A DNA stretch of 64,000 nucleotides, from contig CAJFCV020000001.1 in the NCBI GenBank assembly GCA_904066235.2, positions 8,742,001 to 8,806,000 on the forward strand. The letters run 5' to 3'. The stretch comes from Bursaphelenchus xylophilus (taxonomy: Eukaryota; Nematoda; Chromadorea; Rhabditida; Aphelenchoididae). Both the position numbers and the translations under genes were made by a program. Shown here piece after piece: positions 25,758-37,932 of this stretch. Every line of letters starts with the position of its first letter. Position 1 is the stretch's first letter. The notes under the pieces were generated by a model. The model saw only the letters and a list, made by a program, of their open reading frames with translations. It did not search any database and was not told where the DNA came from.

Positions 25758-26784
25758 TTAACTGGCGCCGCCATACCAATTAGCTTTCTGGGCGTAATGG
25801 GCTCGATTGGCTTGCATAGCATAGGGGTCGTGGAAGTTATTGGGCTGAGGCGACTGGACTGCGGCAGCTTGAACGGCAGCGCTGGATTGGCTAATGGTCG
25901 CGAGGAGGGCGTCGCAACGGTCCTTTTCGCGTTGCAGCTCGCGTCGCAACGTTTCCACCTCGTGCTTCAATTCGGCGTTTTCTCTTTGCAGATCCGGAAA
26001 CCCAACCCCTGGGGGTATAAAGGCCCGTCGCTTGGCGTCGCCATAGTCATCCATCGCGGGGCGTCGCCGGGCAGCGGGATGTTGGAGCAGCGGTTGGGGT
26101 GGACGAAAATCGAGGCGAGCGCTGCAGCCCGGCGGTTGATTGTTGCGCATCTCCCGCTCCATCTCCACATTCACATGCCAGTAGCGACAGCGAGGACCGC
26201 GCGTGCAGCGGTTGGACTGGAATTCTTTGCAGAATGGGATCCCCTGAATGTTATCAGCCTTTGTAACACCGGCGATAGCGCGGGCCAGGATGTTTGAAAC
26301 GTCTCCAGTCCGCCGATAGCGTTCGACCTCTTCTTGAGGAGCATGGATAAAGCGGCAGGACGCGCGAAAACAGCCCTGGTTCTAAAATTGGGAACGTTAG
26401 GACACGCATGCATAAGCAAGTATGCTACGCTATGATCATACAGACGCCAAAGGGGAAGCCACTAGGCAACTCAACTCCTAAGCTTATGTTCAGCGGTAAA
26501 AATACAGAAATGCCATCAACTTTATGCAGCAACTAGCTCCCTGCGCATTTCTCCATTTACTTATCATGACCTAGACACAAAAAGACAAAAGGATGATAAC
26601 TAACCTGATAATCAATACAAAATTGAAAATCGTCCTGAGTTCGCTCTCGCGGTGCACTTCCATCGGTACTGGGTGGATGGTAGAATTTGCAGCGAGTTCC
26701 TCGGTTACAGACCTTGTTCAAGAAGTCACGGCAAACATCCTTACGATCTTCATCACGAACTGGACTCTCTTCGTCTTTGGTCAT
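25758..26784 (-). CDS. Triple CCCH zinc-finger protein, ZC3H10-like
   Basis: This is a predicted RNA-binding protein of 267 residues from two exons (26605-26784 and 25758-26381). It has three CCCH fingers. Finger 1 is C18-x7-C-x5-C-x3-H (VCRDFLNKVCNRGTRCKFYH), finger 2 is C-x7-C-x4-C-x3-H (spanning the splice junction, FCIDYQ then NQGCFRASCRFIH), and finger 3 is C-x7-C-x5-C-x3-H (FCKEFQSNRCTRGPRCRYWH). A coiled coil follows (LQRENAELKHEVETLRRELQ), with a Q/A/P-rich tail ending KANWYGGAS. Three fingers plus a coiled coil match vertebrate ZC3H10, which is linked to microRNA binding and mitochondrial gene expression. A TTTTAG acceptor lies six bases before the ATG. The F-box gene is upstream on the same strand, 784 bp away. 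Confidence 0.87.
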
Positions 26785-27568
26785 ATTCACCTAAAATCTA
26801 CTAGTTCAAAAATAGAAAAAATCCAGCTGAATAATCAGCAACGAACGAAAGATTCGGCAAACCAAAGACTATACACACCCCAGATTTGGCCACTAGTCAA
26901 AGAAAAGTGGCCGTAGAGAGCCACTTTCCCAGCTGAATCATCGCCCAACAAAACGGAATAAAACATCCTAGGCTTCCGAATAAAGCGCAAAACAAGAAAA
27001 CTCTTTAAGAATGCAAAGCAAAGGGGTTAATTTAAATTCTCCAGAAACCTTATCCCCCGGCAAACATTGCCAAAACGAATGTTAGGATATCTAAAATCTT
27101 CTTCGGGACAAGTGCGCGCGTCCAAAATTATTTTTCTTTGGTTCGTGGTGAGACGCGCAATGAAACAAAATGCCAAATGGTAAACGGGTGTTTGGTTTGC
27201 AGATACGAAAAGCACATTGCAGATACGAAAGGCGACAGAGTTAGATGTCGCGGGTCAAACGCAATCTTCTTCTTGGCCGCCGCCAAATTCTGTTACTAAC
27301 ATCGTGTTGTGACTGTAAAACGAAGATGTCGATACCTGATAAATGCTTTAGATTCCATCAAATAGGATTTTCTGGTTTACTTGTATAAACAACAAAAAAA
27401 TGTACAACACTCTTTAATACAAAATACAATAGTATGATGAAAATATGTCTGAATTGGAAACAGTGTCATTGGAGGTATACAAGGAAATGTACAGAGTTGA
27501 CAAAGTCAGTAGCCACCACTGATGCCATTCATCCAGTACTAAACTTCATCGTGGAATTGTAGATGACA
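26785..27568. other. Spacer between F-box gene and ZC3H10-like gene
   Basis: This is the upstream region of the zinc-finger gene and the 3' UTR of the F-box gene, both minus strand. I see no supported coding exon. The AGATACGAAA motif occurs twice near 27200-27230. Confidence 0.4.
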
Positions 27569-29193
27569 TCAAATAACTTCACTGAGAGTATTCATGGTAA
27601 CATGGCAGAACTGGTCGGATTCTGAAGTTCTTGATATCCGTACCTCCAGAAGTCGGTTGGTCTTTCTGTTTCTAGCACTGTACTCCACTTGGATGCTGTG
27701 TTCATATTCCTTGATGATATCTCCTCGGTAATAATCGTTGATAGTTTGATCTCGGCAATGGGCAATCTCAACATGATTTACCATACATTCCATATTCTGA
27801 GACATAACGAAGCGCTGAAAATTATACCCGTAAACCTTGATTTATTAAAATTACAATGCTTATAATTAATACCGCCTTACATTCAGAACCTCCTTCACAA
27901 ATGTATTGGACACATTGGGACTGTCGATATAAAGACTATTTCTGCTCGGGAGATCTGCATTTCCAAAGATATGCTTCAAAATAATGTCATCCTCAATCTC
28001 CAAAGTCATGTCCACATCTGTGTTACTCTCAACATCATAGATGGTGAAGTCGTCAGCCCTCATAATGCTCTCTTGTTCCATTAATCTTCTGTCGAAATGT
28101 TCTGGTCGAGCCCCTCTGACGGCCTCCAAAAAGTATTGACTGGCTGGAATCGTCTTTCCAATCAGCTTGTGGAATGCGACATCAGAGACATTGGCCAGAT
28201 TCATGGCCAGGAATTCAACCCTGACCACTTCTAGATTGATCGCCGTCAACGATTTGTGGAGTTTCTCCACGATTTCATTGCTCAAATTCACATTCAGAAC
28301 AACCCATCGCTTGACGGAAGTGTTTTTGAGAAGTCGACTAAGAGTTTGATAGAGTTGTGGACTAAAAATATGAACCATATATGCATATGTAAATGATGAT
28401 GTCTTATATTTTACATGAAGATATCTTACCCTCCTTCCATCTCCTCCTTGGGAAAAGAGAATTCTTTGCGTTTGTGGCCGGAGGTGGCGGAGAGGTGGGC
28501 GATATTATCTTTGCAGACCAACTTCAACAGATTAATGGGACGTCGCGGGAAGAGGGCCGGATTTCGTTGGATCAGCGCATTCCAGGACTTGCTCACAAGT
28601 CGGCACCGATCCAAGTCATCGCGGTTCAAAAAGCGGAATACAATATTGAATACCTCAAGAGGCAATGGGTTCTCCTCATCGGTCTGAGTGCCTTTATCCA
28701 CACCAGGTCTGCAAAGACATCAATTAGATCTTTGCAAACCCAAAAACGATAGCAGCGCTCAGACCCTACTAATAGTACTTTAGTCACTAAACCAAGTTCT
28801 CTCTAGAGCAATAGTTCCAAGAACACATATCGAAGATCTTCTTATACTACGCTAGATGAATTTGAATATTCGGCCAAAAAATCAACCCCACAAATTCAAT
28901 ATTGAATGTCAGCCTCTCCTCCAGACAAAAGACGTATCCTTACATTAGTCTGGATCTTTTAGACTCAGAATCTGTTGAAATTGTAGCGTTTTGCCGCTTT
29001 CGGCCGCCCACATCCGACTGATTGGTTCGTTGCTGGAAAGCCTGCAACAAAAAATCGATTAGTCGGACAGAAATCAGGCCGAACCACGACAGCAAAACTC
29101 TAGACTGACCTGCAGCAGGAGCTGAGAGGTGCGTTGAAGGCACGTTAAATGACTTCTCAACAACTCCAACTCCAGATTCTGAAGATGCGACAT
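27569..29193 (-). CDS. F-box protein
   Basis: This is a predicted substrate adaptor of an SCF ubiquitin ligase. A five-exon model (29110-29193, 28944-29041, 28430-28708, 27881-28361, 27569-27814) gives 395 residues with matching phases. The N-terminus holds a helical segment (MSHLQNLELELLRSHLTCLQ) and a basic patch (SKRSRL). The F-box is at about residues 75-115 (PLPLEVFNIVFRFL, LDRCRLVSKSWNALIQ). The long C-terminal part has alternating hydrophobic and charged residues like the nematode DUF38/FTH F-box proteins, but I cannot place it in a named subfamily. Nematode F-box genes expand and turn over fast, so orthology is not attempted. The start ATG was selected because it gives an unbroken phase into exon 2 and lies in a GATCATGTCG context. 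Confidence 0.82.
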
Positions 29194-31353
29194 GATCGAC
29201 CAAAGGCTGCCTTGTTATCAACCGGGTGTTTTGTCTTCGACGCTTTGCGAAAAACAATTCGAAAACCCTCTTTCTTCACCCGCACGTGAAACTTTCTAGA
29301 TCTTTTGAATCTCCAATATTGACTCTCTCAACGGAATGTCACAAAAATTATTGGTTTTTTAAAGGATGACATTTGGAGGTGGTAGCCAATGTAAACTATC
29401 TAACAGATGTTTTAAGCCAGTTTCCGTTTGTTTTTGTTATGAACGTGACAAGTGACTTTTGGGGTTATTTAGAGATTCATACGGTAAGTAACAAAAAGCC
29501 GGCATTACTTGTTATTACGTCATTGTAATCTTATATTTTTTGTCGTTTAAATTGTGACGTTGACGACATTTGTTATATGATCATGTCGATTAAAACTTTT
29601 TAGTGTCTTGTCATTCGATTCCTTAGCGTTCTTACTGTAATTACAGCCGCAGTGTAAAGCGATAAGTGAACAATAAGTCGGGTCCGAAAAGTATTTTTTA
29701 AAAAGAAGTGCCAAAAGATGGATTGCCAAGAAGTCGAATGTAGCACGTGTTCATTTCTTTAATATCTTTGGAGGATATTTAGTGAAGTGAAGGCGTTGTT
29801 TTTGGGCCAGATGTTTAAGAAAAAGAGAGTTCCCAAGCGGAGAAAAGAGGATATCTTTTTAATGTCCCGTCGGATTGGTAGGGATTCGTTTGGATCAAGT
29901 TGAGGCTTCTGTGGACCATAAACAAGCTGATGGAGGCGAAGGATGGATGGGATGGGGGGGATAGGGGAGAGGGATTGAGATAAGATTTTAATCCGAAATA
30001 ACGAAAATTTTGTTGCCATTAATCAGCCTTTTATGTCATCAAATTTGCGGCATTTTGTCTATCAATGGACTAAAAAACGACCTGAATTTAAAAAAATTAT
30101 ATCACAGCCACCCGATTAGGCGCTAGGAATATATTTAATTCGCGACTTTTATGCGGAATAAATATATTTTTCCGGCGGGCGTTTGAGGAAGACGCTCCCG
30201 CCAGAGCCGCCGCCATCTAACCCCTTGTAATGCCCAATCTTGGCCAAGAAGGAATTGGCTTCGCAAGTTGGTCGGGCCCGGCCTTCTTCTTTATCAAATC
30301 CCCAGAAGTGCCGTTTTCGGCACCCTGATAGATGGAAACGGCGTCTTAACGTTCAGGCATTGGTCACTCGGCGTCGAGGACCTCTTCGCCCGACATACCC
30401 TCGGGGCCCCAGAAGAGGGGGTTTAATTTGTTTCCATTTTCAAAAGCGTCGCGCTTTTATAACTGTGGTGTAGGATATGATGACACTTCTAGGCTTCCTT
30501 CCTTTTTCATATGTCACAGTATCTTCTATTACAGTAGTAAAAAGCAAATGTATTTTTTGGTATTACAGTATTAAAAAGCAATTGTATTTTTTGTTACTGT
30601 AAGTGTGCGTTTCTTTAAACTATGAAAAGTTTAAAAATTTATTAATGTAGCTTACAGTAATCAAGGGATCGTCGTATGTCTTACGAAATGTGTTGTGGTT
30701 TTTTTTGCATTCAATTAGCAAATGGGAAATTCTATAAAAATAGGCACGAGATTCTTAGTGGCCTGGGTTTTGAGTAAACTAATTAATTATTCTGATTCCG
30801 TCATCGCTTCAAGTGCGAAAGTTTTGATATTCCAAGTAAACTTGCGGTGCCTTTTGACAACTACTCTTTGGTTTTGGAAATTTTGGTCGTTAAAAATATT
30901 TGAACACTAATTTGTAGTTAAATTACTTTTGCCAAAAGAGTAGGGTTATTGCACTTGTTAATGGATTTTTTGAAAGCACCTTGTCTTTACTCTTTTGTAG
31001 ATGTCTTTTCCCTCTCCTTGACGTATAATTGAAATTTCAGTCATAATAACTAGTTACATGAGTGTATTTACTTTTGAGGAGGGATTAATTCCGTTTCCCC
31101 GTTACTCTCTGCCACTATTTTCCGTGGTTTCCCCATAGGCAGTAAGTAATGTTTCCAAGTGAATATATTCGTTTTTTGCTAAAATTTATATAAACATCTT
31201 TCGGTGGCCACAGGCATTTATCATGATACCCTGGTATTAATATTTCGAAGGATTCCTTTACTTTACTGCCTTCATTATAATTCTCTCGGCCGGCATTTGC
31301 TGCTTTACTTCCTCTTTTGTTTGATAAAGAAAATGAATTTATTTTTAGCTATC
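29194..31353. other. Divergent intergenic region, F-box / Ig gene
   Basis: This 2.2-kb region separates divergent genes. Bases 30160-30460 are GC-richer. A near-duplicate block of about 35 bp (TTACAGTA-TAAAAAGCAA-TGTATTTTTTG) occurs twice in tandem near 30530-30600. A TTTTTAG acceptor ending at 31348, five bases before the downstream ATG, is a likely trans-splice site. No RNA gene is recognised. Confidence 0.4.
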
Positions 31354-32696
31354 ATGTCCCCGAGTCACGGCCATCTGATACGGGTGTTGGTCGGGTCCCT
31401 TTTACTCCAACTGTGCGATGCCATCAAGGCCAAGGGGAGTCTGCCAGCAATAATTGAGGTAATATAACACTAGAGCTGGGCCTCAAATAGTGATTACGTA
31501 ATCGAGTATTAAGGGCGAGCTGAGATTTGACTAAAATTTAAAAACACCGTTCACCATTGAAAAAATAATTGATGACTATGCATAAAATTGCAATCTAAAA
31601 AAATTAAGCATAAAATTGCAGGTAAATGCAGCAAAGGGTCATCCAAACCCGATCCCAACCTCGTTACAACCCTTAAAGCTATGGTGTCAGGCTATTGATG
31701 ATCAAGGCCGACCTCTTCCCCTGATTTCTGCTCAATTTCGATCAAAAAGTAATGCGTATCCAGCCACTTTGAGTCCCGACAAAACTAATGCCAGCATCTC
31801 GATAGAAGCCGCTCAATCTTCAGAAGCCGGCAAATGGAGTTGCGATCTTCACTCTGGCTATGGAAATATCACGGGAATCATTGATGTGTTCGGTAAGTTC
31901 ACCATTAATTTAATGAAGATTAATAAATTTAGTGAGACCAGTCATAAAACACAATGGAAATGTCCGAGTTGATGAAAAGGATGGCTCAAAGTTCTACTTG
32001 GAAATCAGCGGCCATACAGTGACAGTGGGTGATAATGTCACCTTATTCTGTCCGGTTTACGGTCATCCACCACCAGTTGTTTCGTGGAGAAAGGGGGGCA
32101 AAATTATACCTGTAAGTGATCTGATTCATTGAACAAGCTAAAAAGCTTTAATTACTCATGTTTTTGGTGCATTGATGTAGGCGTTTCGTCGGGGATCATT
32201 CGGAAAACAAAACAAATCGGCCTTGGATCTGATCTCTCGGTTCGAAATGACATAACAAAAAGGGCTGACGTTTTTTGAAAACAGGAAGTAGTTGGCCATG
32301 AGGACTACATAGAAATCGGATATGCGGTACAAACAATAACGCAACAATCGTAGTTGTAAATGCTCATACATCTGATATGAACAACAATTGGTTTCTACAG
32401 TAACCTTCCTTTAGGCATCCCCATCCAACTCGTATGCTCTTATATTCCCCTCAACGACAGATGCAGATGAAGGTGTATACACGTGTGTGGGCACCAATAC
32501 TATCCATCAGAATGGTCGGCCGAAACAACATTCAGTCACCATTGATCAACATCTTCGGATCAAGAGTAAACTGGCATGGTTGGTGCCTTTCCTGATCATC
32601 CTGGCTATCTTGATCACTCTGGCCGCAGTCATCATTTTTTGTGAATGCCGGAGGAAGAAACAAACCAGGGAACTCAAACCTCAAGAAGACGACTAG
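31354..32696 (+). CDS. Two-Ig-domain type I membrane protein
   Basis: This is a predicted cell-surface protein of 278 residues from exons 31354-31458, 31622-31892, 31933-32111 and 32415-32696. A signal peptide (VLVGSLLLQLCDA) is followed by two Ig-like domains. The first has LKLWCQA and GKWSCDL as its cysteine pair. The second has VTLFCPVYGHPPPVVSWRK and DEGVYTCVGTN, a classic I-set pattern. A single membrane segment (WLVPFLIILAILITLAAVII) and a short basic then acidic tail (ECRRKKQTRELKPQEDD) complete it. The layout resembles the basigin/neuroplastin group and nematode ZIG-type proteins, but the membrane segment lacks the buried glutamate typical of basigin. It probably acts in adhesion or as a chaperone for transporters. 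Ligands cannot be told from sequence. Confidence 0.87.
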
Positions 32697-33630
32697 TGGC
32701 TGGTTGTTATAGATTGTATACAAAGACAATGCTGTTATATATTCGTAAATTTATTCTTTCGATAAATCCATTTTTACATTATTCTAGGTTTTCTTTTCTA
32801 CTACGCGTTTCCTTCGGAACCAAAGCATAAAAAATTTGATAAACAACAACATTACAATATACAATATTGGAGAGAGAAACGACGGGAGTTTGGGAATAAG
32901 TTTTAAAACCGAAGCGTCGGCGAAATTTCGGGTCTTATCTGGTAGACACCAGATATTCAAAAAGAGCTCTACAAAAAAACGAAACCACCTTCACCATTTT
33001 CCCATGATTTCTCTCAACGACTGAATAGTAATCAAAAGTTCAGATATCAAGTCCGTTATTGTTTACGTTATTAATGATAAAACGATCTCTGAACAGACAA
33101 CAAATAAACTACAAATGAGGTAAAGACCTGATAAAAGTTTACATTCCCGATCCGGAAGGGCTTTAGCTCGACCTCTAGGAGATCTGGCCTGTTATTTTCG
33201 GAAATCGTATTTCAAAAATCGGATTAAAAACATTTGCGTATTTCCCCTAATCAGAATCACATTTTACGCCCTTGTGTTAGTAGATATGGTTTTCTGTCTG
33301 GTGATGACGGTTTAGAAAACCCTTTCGGATCCAAAATAAAAGCAGAAACAACCCATGCTAAGTGCAAAAAAAAAAACAACAAACAATACTAAATCAAAAA
33401 TTAACCAACAACAAAACATCGCTGGCGGAAGATAATGACCGAAATGGACGAGAGAGACCCTTTAACTACTTAATACTGCTCAACTTAGAAATAGAACCCT
33501 ACCTAAGACGATGTCAAATCGCTGAGTAGACGTAATCTCGATATATACTTTTAGACGTCATCGGTTAGATGAATCATTGTTAATCTAATGCCATGATAGT
33601 GTACATGTCAACATGACATAATCATTTCCA
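32697..33630. other. Convergent 3' region, Ig gene / TMEM98-like
   Basis: These are the 3' UTRs of two tail-to-tail genes, AT-rich, with A-tracts near 33365. No coding or RNA feature is supported. Confidence 0.4.
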
Positions 33631-34636
33631 TCATGACGTTGAGGGATCAGCAGGAGGCGTAGTTTCGTCTAACCGAGGAGGTGTGGGGCCATTTTCATCC
33701 GGTGGTTCAGCTTTCAAAAGGGTCTCATTTGCTGCAGACGTGGGCTCCAATGAAGTGGCGGTTGCCACTTTCCCATTAGGAGTGGCGGGCTTCCTGTTCT
33801 CCACAGCTATCGAGGTTGAGGGGGTTTTTGTCTCGTCCGTTTCTTGGACTATAACTTCCTCTGCTCGTTGGATAGTGTAGGCAAGAAATCGCTGATGTTC
33901 ATCCATTTCGTTTAACATGGGGCCGAAGGTCTCCTTATATTTGGGGTCTAATATACAAAAAGGTTGAATTAAAGCCCACACGGCCGTCGTGAGTGCCGTC
34001 ACCCGCGCTTCCGTCAGCCGTACATCTACTTTGCGGGCAGCAAGAGCTTGAAGGACGGCATCAAATCGAGGTACAACTCTGGCAGTGGCTTCGCAGATCA
34101 ATTCGTTCAGTTGAGGGCTCACTTCCTCCAATGACACTGATGAGAGCTTGTCGGTTATCACATGGCAAAGCTTGAGGATGCATACGGAGTGTTCCAGAAC
34201 TCCATTTACATCAAACACCCATTCATTGTTGCTTAGGGCTTGTGCTGAAACAGATTAATTAGATTTCGATTGGATTCCGGCTCTTTCGGTTTGCAAATGG
34301 CTTCAGAAATCCACAAAAAGATTGCTGTTTGGCACGTCCCTGTCCGCTGTATGGCTGCACCATACCGCGAATAAGAACTCCTACAAAAAAAGAATTTCGA
34401 AATCCCTGTTGCCACCTAAACCAAAACAACAAAAAGCCAAGGAACTTACAAAGATAAGGGCTCAACTCCACAAAATCATCCATGTTTTCTCGTTTGAGTT
34501 TGGAGAACCTCAGTGAGTGAGCAGTTAACAGTCGGTTGTATTCGTACCTCCGCCGACACATGACCACCAAAAGGACTAGGGAGATGATGAAAACGGCGCA
34601 GAGAACGGCAAGTGCGAGATAAACGACAACATCCAT
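33631..34636 (-). CDS. TMEM98-like membrane protein
   Basis: This is a single-pass protein of 266 residues from exons 34450-34636 and 33631-34244. The N-terminal membrane segment (VVVYLALAVLCAVFIISLVL) is followed by CRRRYEYNRLL. A helical domain begins ALSNNEWVFDVNGVLEHS and continues with CILKLCHVITDKL and ARVVPRFDAVLQAL, closely matching the order in vertebrate TMEM98 (NEDWIEDASGL, ILKICHTLTEKL, RVDDVVKSM). The C-terminal 60 residues are low-complexity, rich in T, P, E and A. TMEM98 restrains the self-cleaving transcription factor MYRF in vertebrates, and nematodes have MYRF, so a similar role is plausible but inferred. It is divergent from ensa-1 across a 2.1-kb gap. Confidence 0.85.
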
Positions 34637-36736
34637 GAGAATCGACGGTGGAATGTCTCGATCACATAATATTCACCCAGCAAAGTTGTGTGGGTACCCA
34701 AACAATGTTCTTCTTGCCGTTAAATTCAGATTGGATAAAAGATGCGGCGATTAAAAGTGGGACCGGCAGTTGCGATGAGCTGAGGCTCCAATCTGAAAAA
34801 CAAAAACATTCGGTGCGTTATCAGAAAACAAACATAAAAATCACATACATTATGCATACCGAAACTTTTTGATTTCACAATAAAACGACCAAAATCCGCG
34901 CGAAACAAGCCGCCAAGGAAAAAGGTGGGCAAAGCGGGCAGAGAAGAGAATGGTATGGAAGAAGACAACACAAGAATTGGCTGCGCACTCATATACAACA
35001 CCAAGGAACGCGCGTCGGAGGTCAAAAGGGAGAGAGGAGGGCTGGCGAGAGAGCACCTCAAGGATGCTCCTCCGATGTCCTCCAACCTGAACCAAGACGA
35101 GCTCGCGCGAATCGAATGCGCACTACGATCATTCCTCCTTTTCCCCATCTTCTCGCTGCTCGCGGTATCATGCGAACGCAAAAAAGATAAAGCGGATAAA
35201 AACAAGTGTGAGGAAGACTTGACACGTCGCTTGTTGTTGGGTCAACTCTTGCCCCGCACGCAAGACTTGACACAAAGAAACAAAAACAAAATAATGTATA
35301 GTTGGGAAGGAGATGGGATAACAGATCGAGAGGAAGGGAAGTCTGCTGAGGTCACTGGCGTTCGATCCACTCCGCTTTATCACTGATATTATTCCTAGTT
35401 AAGTGTGTGTGGACTTGTTTCCGCGATCGGAACGCACAGTGCAGGTAGATTTGTGTTTAACAAGACGGGATGAGTGTTTTCCAAAGCCATGCGGTCGGTC
35501 GAACACGGCGATAATCGTTGTGGTCTTTTTTGGACTTAATTTGTGGGTTTAGGGCTGTTTTGAGGATTTGGTGATTCAGCGACAAGATTGTTTGATTTAT
35601 GCCTAAAATGCGACGTCAAACCATCTTGTCGCTGAATCTTTGTCGAAAGTGTATTCGTCTGTTTTATAATTTAGGCATGAGAATGAGGTGAAATTATGAT
35701 TTATTGTCGGACATCACACATTCTCCAGCTGTTGTCTTGAGGTTTCCCTTCAGAATAACACCTCCAGACGGTCGGTAAATTGAGGCCGTACGTGCCTTTA
35801 TGATTCCGAGTGGCTTTAGTTTTATTTTTTAAAATGTTTGGGTTAGTTTTCGTCTTGGAAACAAGTTATAGATAGATAAGGGGATTCTTTGCTAATTACT
35901 CTACTCTCTTACCTTACCGACCCAGGGATAGGGTTATTTTAGGAAGTAATTAAGGCTTTGCTGACAGCAATTCCCTGTCCTCGTTCTTCGTTGTATTATA
36001 GATGGCAGATGTCTTCCTGTCTGTCCCATTCTCCCTCCCCTTTTAGTCAGATGTTCTTTCACACATTTTATTCTCATCAAATTACTTTTATTCGAGATAT
36101 TAATTCCGACTGACTTTATTTGGCACTGCCCAAGTGGTGCGTCCCCCTTTCCGAGGCTTCCCTTCTCCCTTTTTTATCGGCGCTTGCTAATTCTTGGCCT
36201 GAGCAAAGCCAATAACACCTAATATGTGAGTCCTAATCCCAGAATTCATTGTATTAATTGTGCGATGACATTCGGCATACGTCAATGGCTTCGGGAAAGC
36301 GCAAAAAGGCTGCGGCATGTGTTAAAATTTGCGTGATATGGAGTGGTGGCCGGAGGAAGGGGACGGATTTACTCGAAATTTCCAAAGTTCTCAGCCAACG
36401 GCTTCCTTTTTCGGCCAAGATGGGAGGGAATTGATATCAATTTGAAACGGACTGTTTGTCGAATTACGTATGGTCCTGAAGTTGCGAAAATGACTTTACT
36501 GGTTATAAAATTGATTTCGGGTTCATTTTTATTATCATATGGTTGTACCATCTTTCTTTTTTTACATTAGAGGTGCATTTTATACGCTTGTATAGATGCG
36601 TAAACGAGTATCACAGCAGTATAATATATATTATGCCTTTTACAATCGATAATGTCGTGCACTTAATCGAACGAAGTTGTTTGCCAGAATAACCATGGCA
36701 TCGGTCTGATTAATTGGTGTTCACGTTTTCAGGGAG
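34637..36736. other. Divergent intergenic region, TMEM98-like / ensa-1
   Basis: This 2.1-kb region contains both promoters. Antisense-overlapping open frames at 34.7-35.4 kb are GC-rich and look non-coding. It holds the 66-nt hairpin at 35573-35638 listed separately. The acceptor ACGTTTTCAG, ending at 36732, lies four bases before the ensa-1 ATG. Confidence 0.45.
35573..35638. ncRNA. MicroRNA-precursor-like hairpin (candidate)
   Basis: A 23-nt stem with one mismatch (GATTCAGCGACAAGATTGTT.. pairing with ..CCATCTTGTCGCTGAATC) closes a 20-nt loop. Arm length, near-perfect pairing and loop size fit a pre-miRNA. The bases outside the stem do not pair further, unlike many primary miRNA transcripts, so it may equally be a tiny inverted repeat. 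It lies about 1.1 kb upstream of ensa-1 and 0.9 kb upstream of the TMEM98-like gene. I do not recognise a known seed. Confidence 0.35.
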
Positions 36737-37338
36737 ATGAGAGGTGAGATGTGTGAGGATCTGAAGTCGTCGGCTCAGAATGAAGAGCCGGTGTCTGTCG
36801 AGAAGCAGCAAGAGTTGTTACTCATGAACAAACTCGCCTCTGGTGGTCGCCTTCCTCCGAAAACACAAAGCAGTTTCCTGCAGAAGAAATTGCAACAACG
36901 GGTGAGTGTCGTATATATTTTGTTGTTTTTAGGCGTGGTTTTTAATGCTTTCTTCTTTTACACATGTAATGCAAAACATGATTGCAGAAGTTCTTCGACT
37001 CCGGTGATTATGCCATGAATCAAGATAAGGAAAAGAAACACCAACGCCAACCATTTGCCAAAACGATTACTGAAGGGAAGCCATTACCCGCCCCTCCGGC
37101 ACCAGTAACCCCAGTGAAAGTAGTCGAAAAGGAGGAAGTGAGGATCGCACCGCCACCCTTGGTCTCAGAACCATCTCAACAAGCAGATTCGGGGTCAGAT
37201 GAGGAGGAACATCTTCAGATTCCTCGGCCAGAGAACGTCCCTCAACGAAAAGCGTCGATTCTTCATCCATCGGTCCACTCCAAACTTAGTCCCCAGCCCC
37301 ATATTCATCACGAACATAACGATGACTTGTCTTCCTGA
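36737..37338 (+). CDS. ensa-1: Alpha-endosulfine / ARPP19
   Basis: When phosphorylated by Greatwall kinase, endosulfine inhibits PP2A-B55 and so supports mitotic entry. Two exons (36737-36901, 36988-37338) give 171 residues. The invariant FDSGDY motif (residues 58-63, preceded by KF), with Ser60 as the Greatwall site, lies at the exon 2 start. Upstream is the conserved LPPKTQSSFLQKKLQQR segment. The C-terminal extension, rich in P, K and E (PLPAPPAPVTPVKVVEKEE), is longer than in vertebrates and low in complexity. ACGTTTTCAG precedes the ATG by four bases. AATAAA is at 37771-37776. The gene lies 594 bp upstream of EFL1 on the same strand. Confidence 0.92.
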
Positions 37339-37932
37339 TCCCATTTGCCCAGTGATTTCCTTGTCATACCGTGGCTTTACAGACTTGTATTTATGAATTG
37401 TACGCCAAGTACAACGCCCCTTTCTTACTGTCGACAGAGTTCTTACTTAGCCGCAAGTCTTGAATTTCCTGCACCTTATACGACTGGCACCCTATTGTTG
37501 TCTGTAGTGTAGTGAATGTCCGGATATTAACTTGTTTTTATTGTCAATTGTAATTACAGTTCCACAACTTCCTGATACTTATTAGCTGCAGAAAGGTCAC
37601 GGTATCTATATTGTCTCTCAACATTAATTAATCGCACATAACGCCTCTGTAACCGGTGGCGGTCCCTCAAAATATCTACCAGTCATAGACTGTACCTTTA
37701 TTTTACAATACCCTAGCGTCTAAGCTTGAGTCATTCCCCTTCTTCTATCCAATTGTAATTATATAGAAAAAATAAATAATATTTTATATGCGAGTGCATG
37801 TTATGTTGGAACACCGACGCGGAATATCGGGTATTTTATTTCGTCGCTATTTCGAAACAAAAAATTATTTTTTTCTACCAGTGAAAATCCGAAAAAACTT
37901 TTTCTTTCAGGTTTTCGAGAATTCTTGCAAAA
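37339..37932. other. Spacer ensa-1 to EFL1
   Basis: The spacer holds the ensa-1 3' UTR with AATAAA at 37771-37776, then a T-rich acceptor (TTTCTTTCAG near 37910) about 23 bases before the EFL1 ATG. Same-strand spacing of this size leaves an operon open but unproven. Confidence 0.4.

Noticed and set aside
35355..35380. GTTCGATCCAC word resembling a tRNA B box
   Set aside because: No A box or acceptor stem pairs with it at the right distance, so a tRNA gene is not supported.
34925..35386. 153-codon frame upstream of ensa-1
   Set aside because: It is mirrored by an open frame on the opposite strand, is low in complexity (many K, E and R) and shows no domain.
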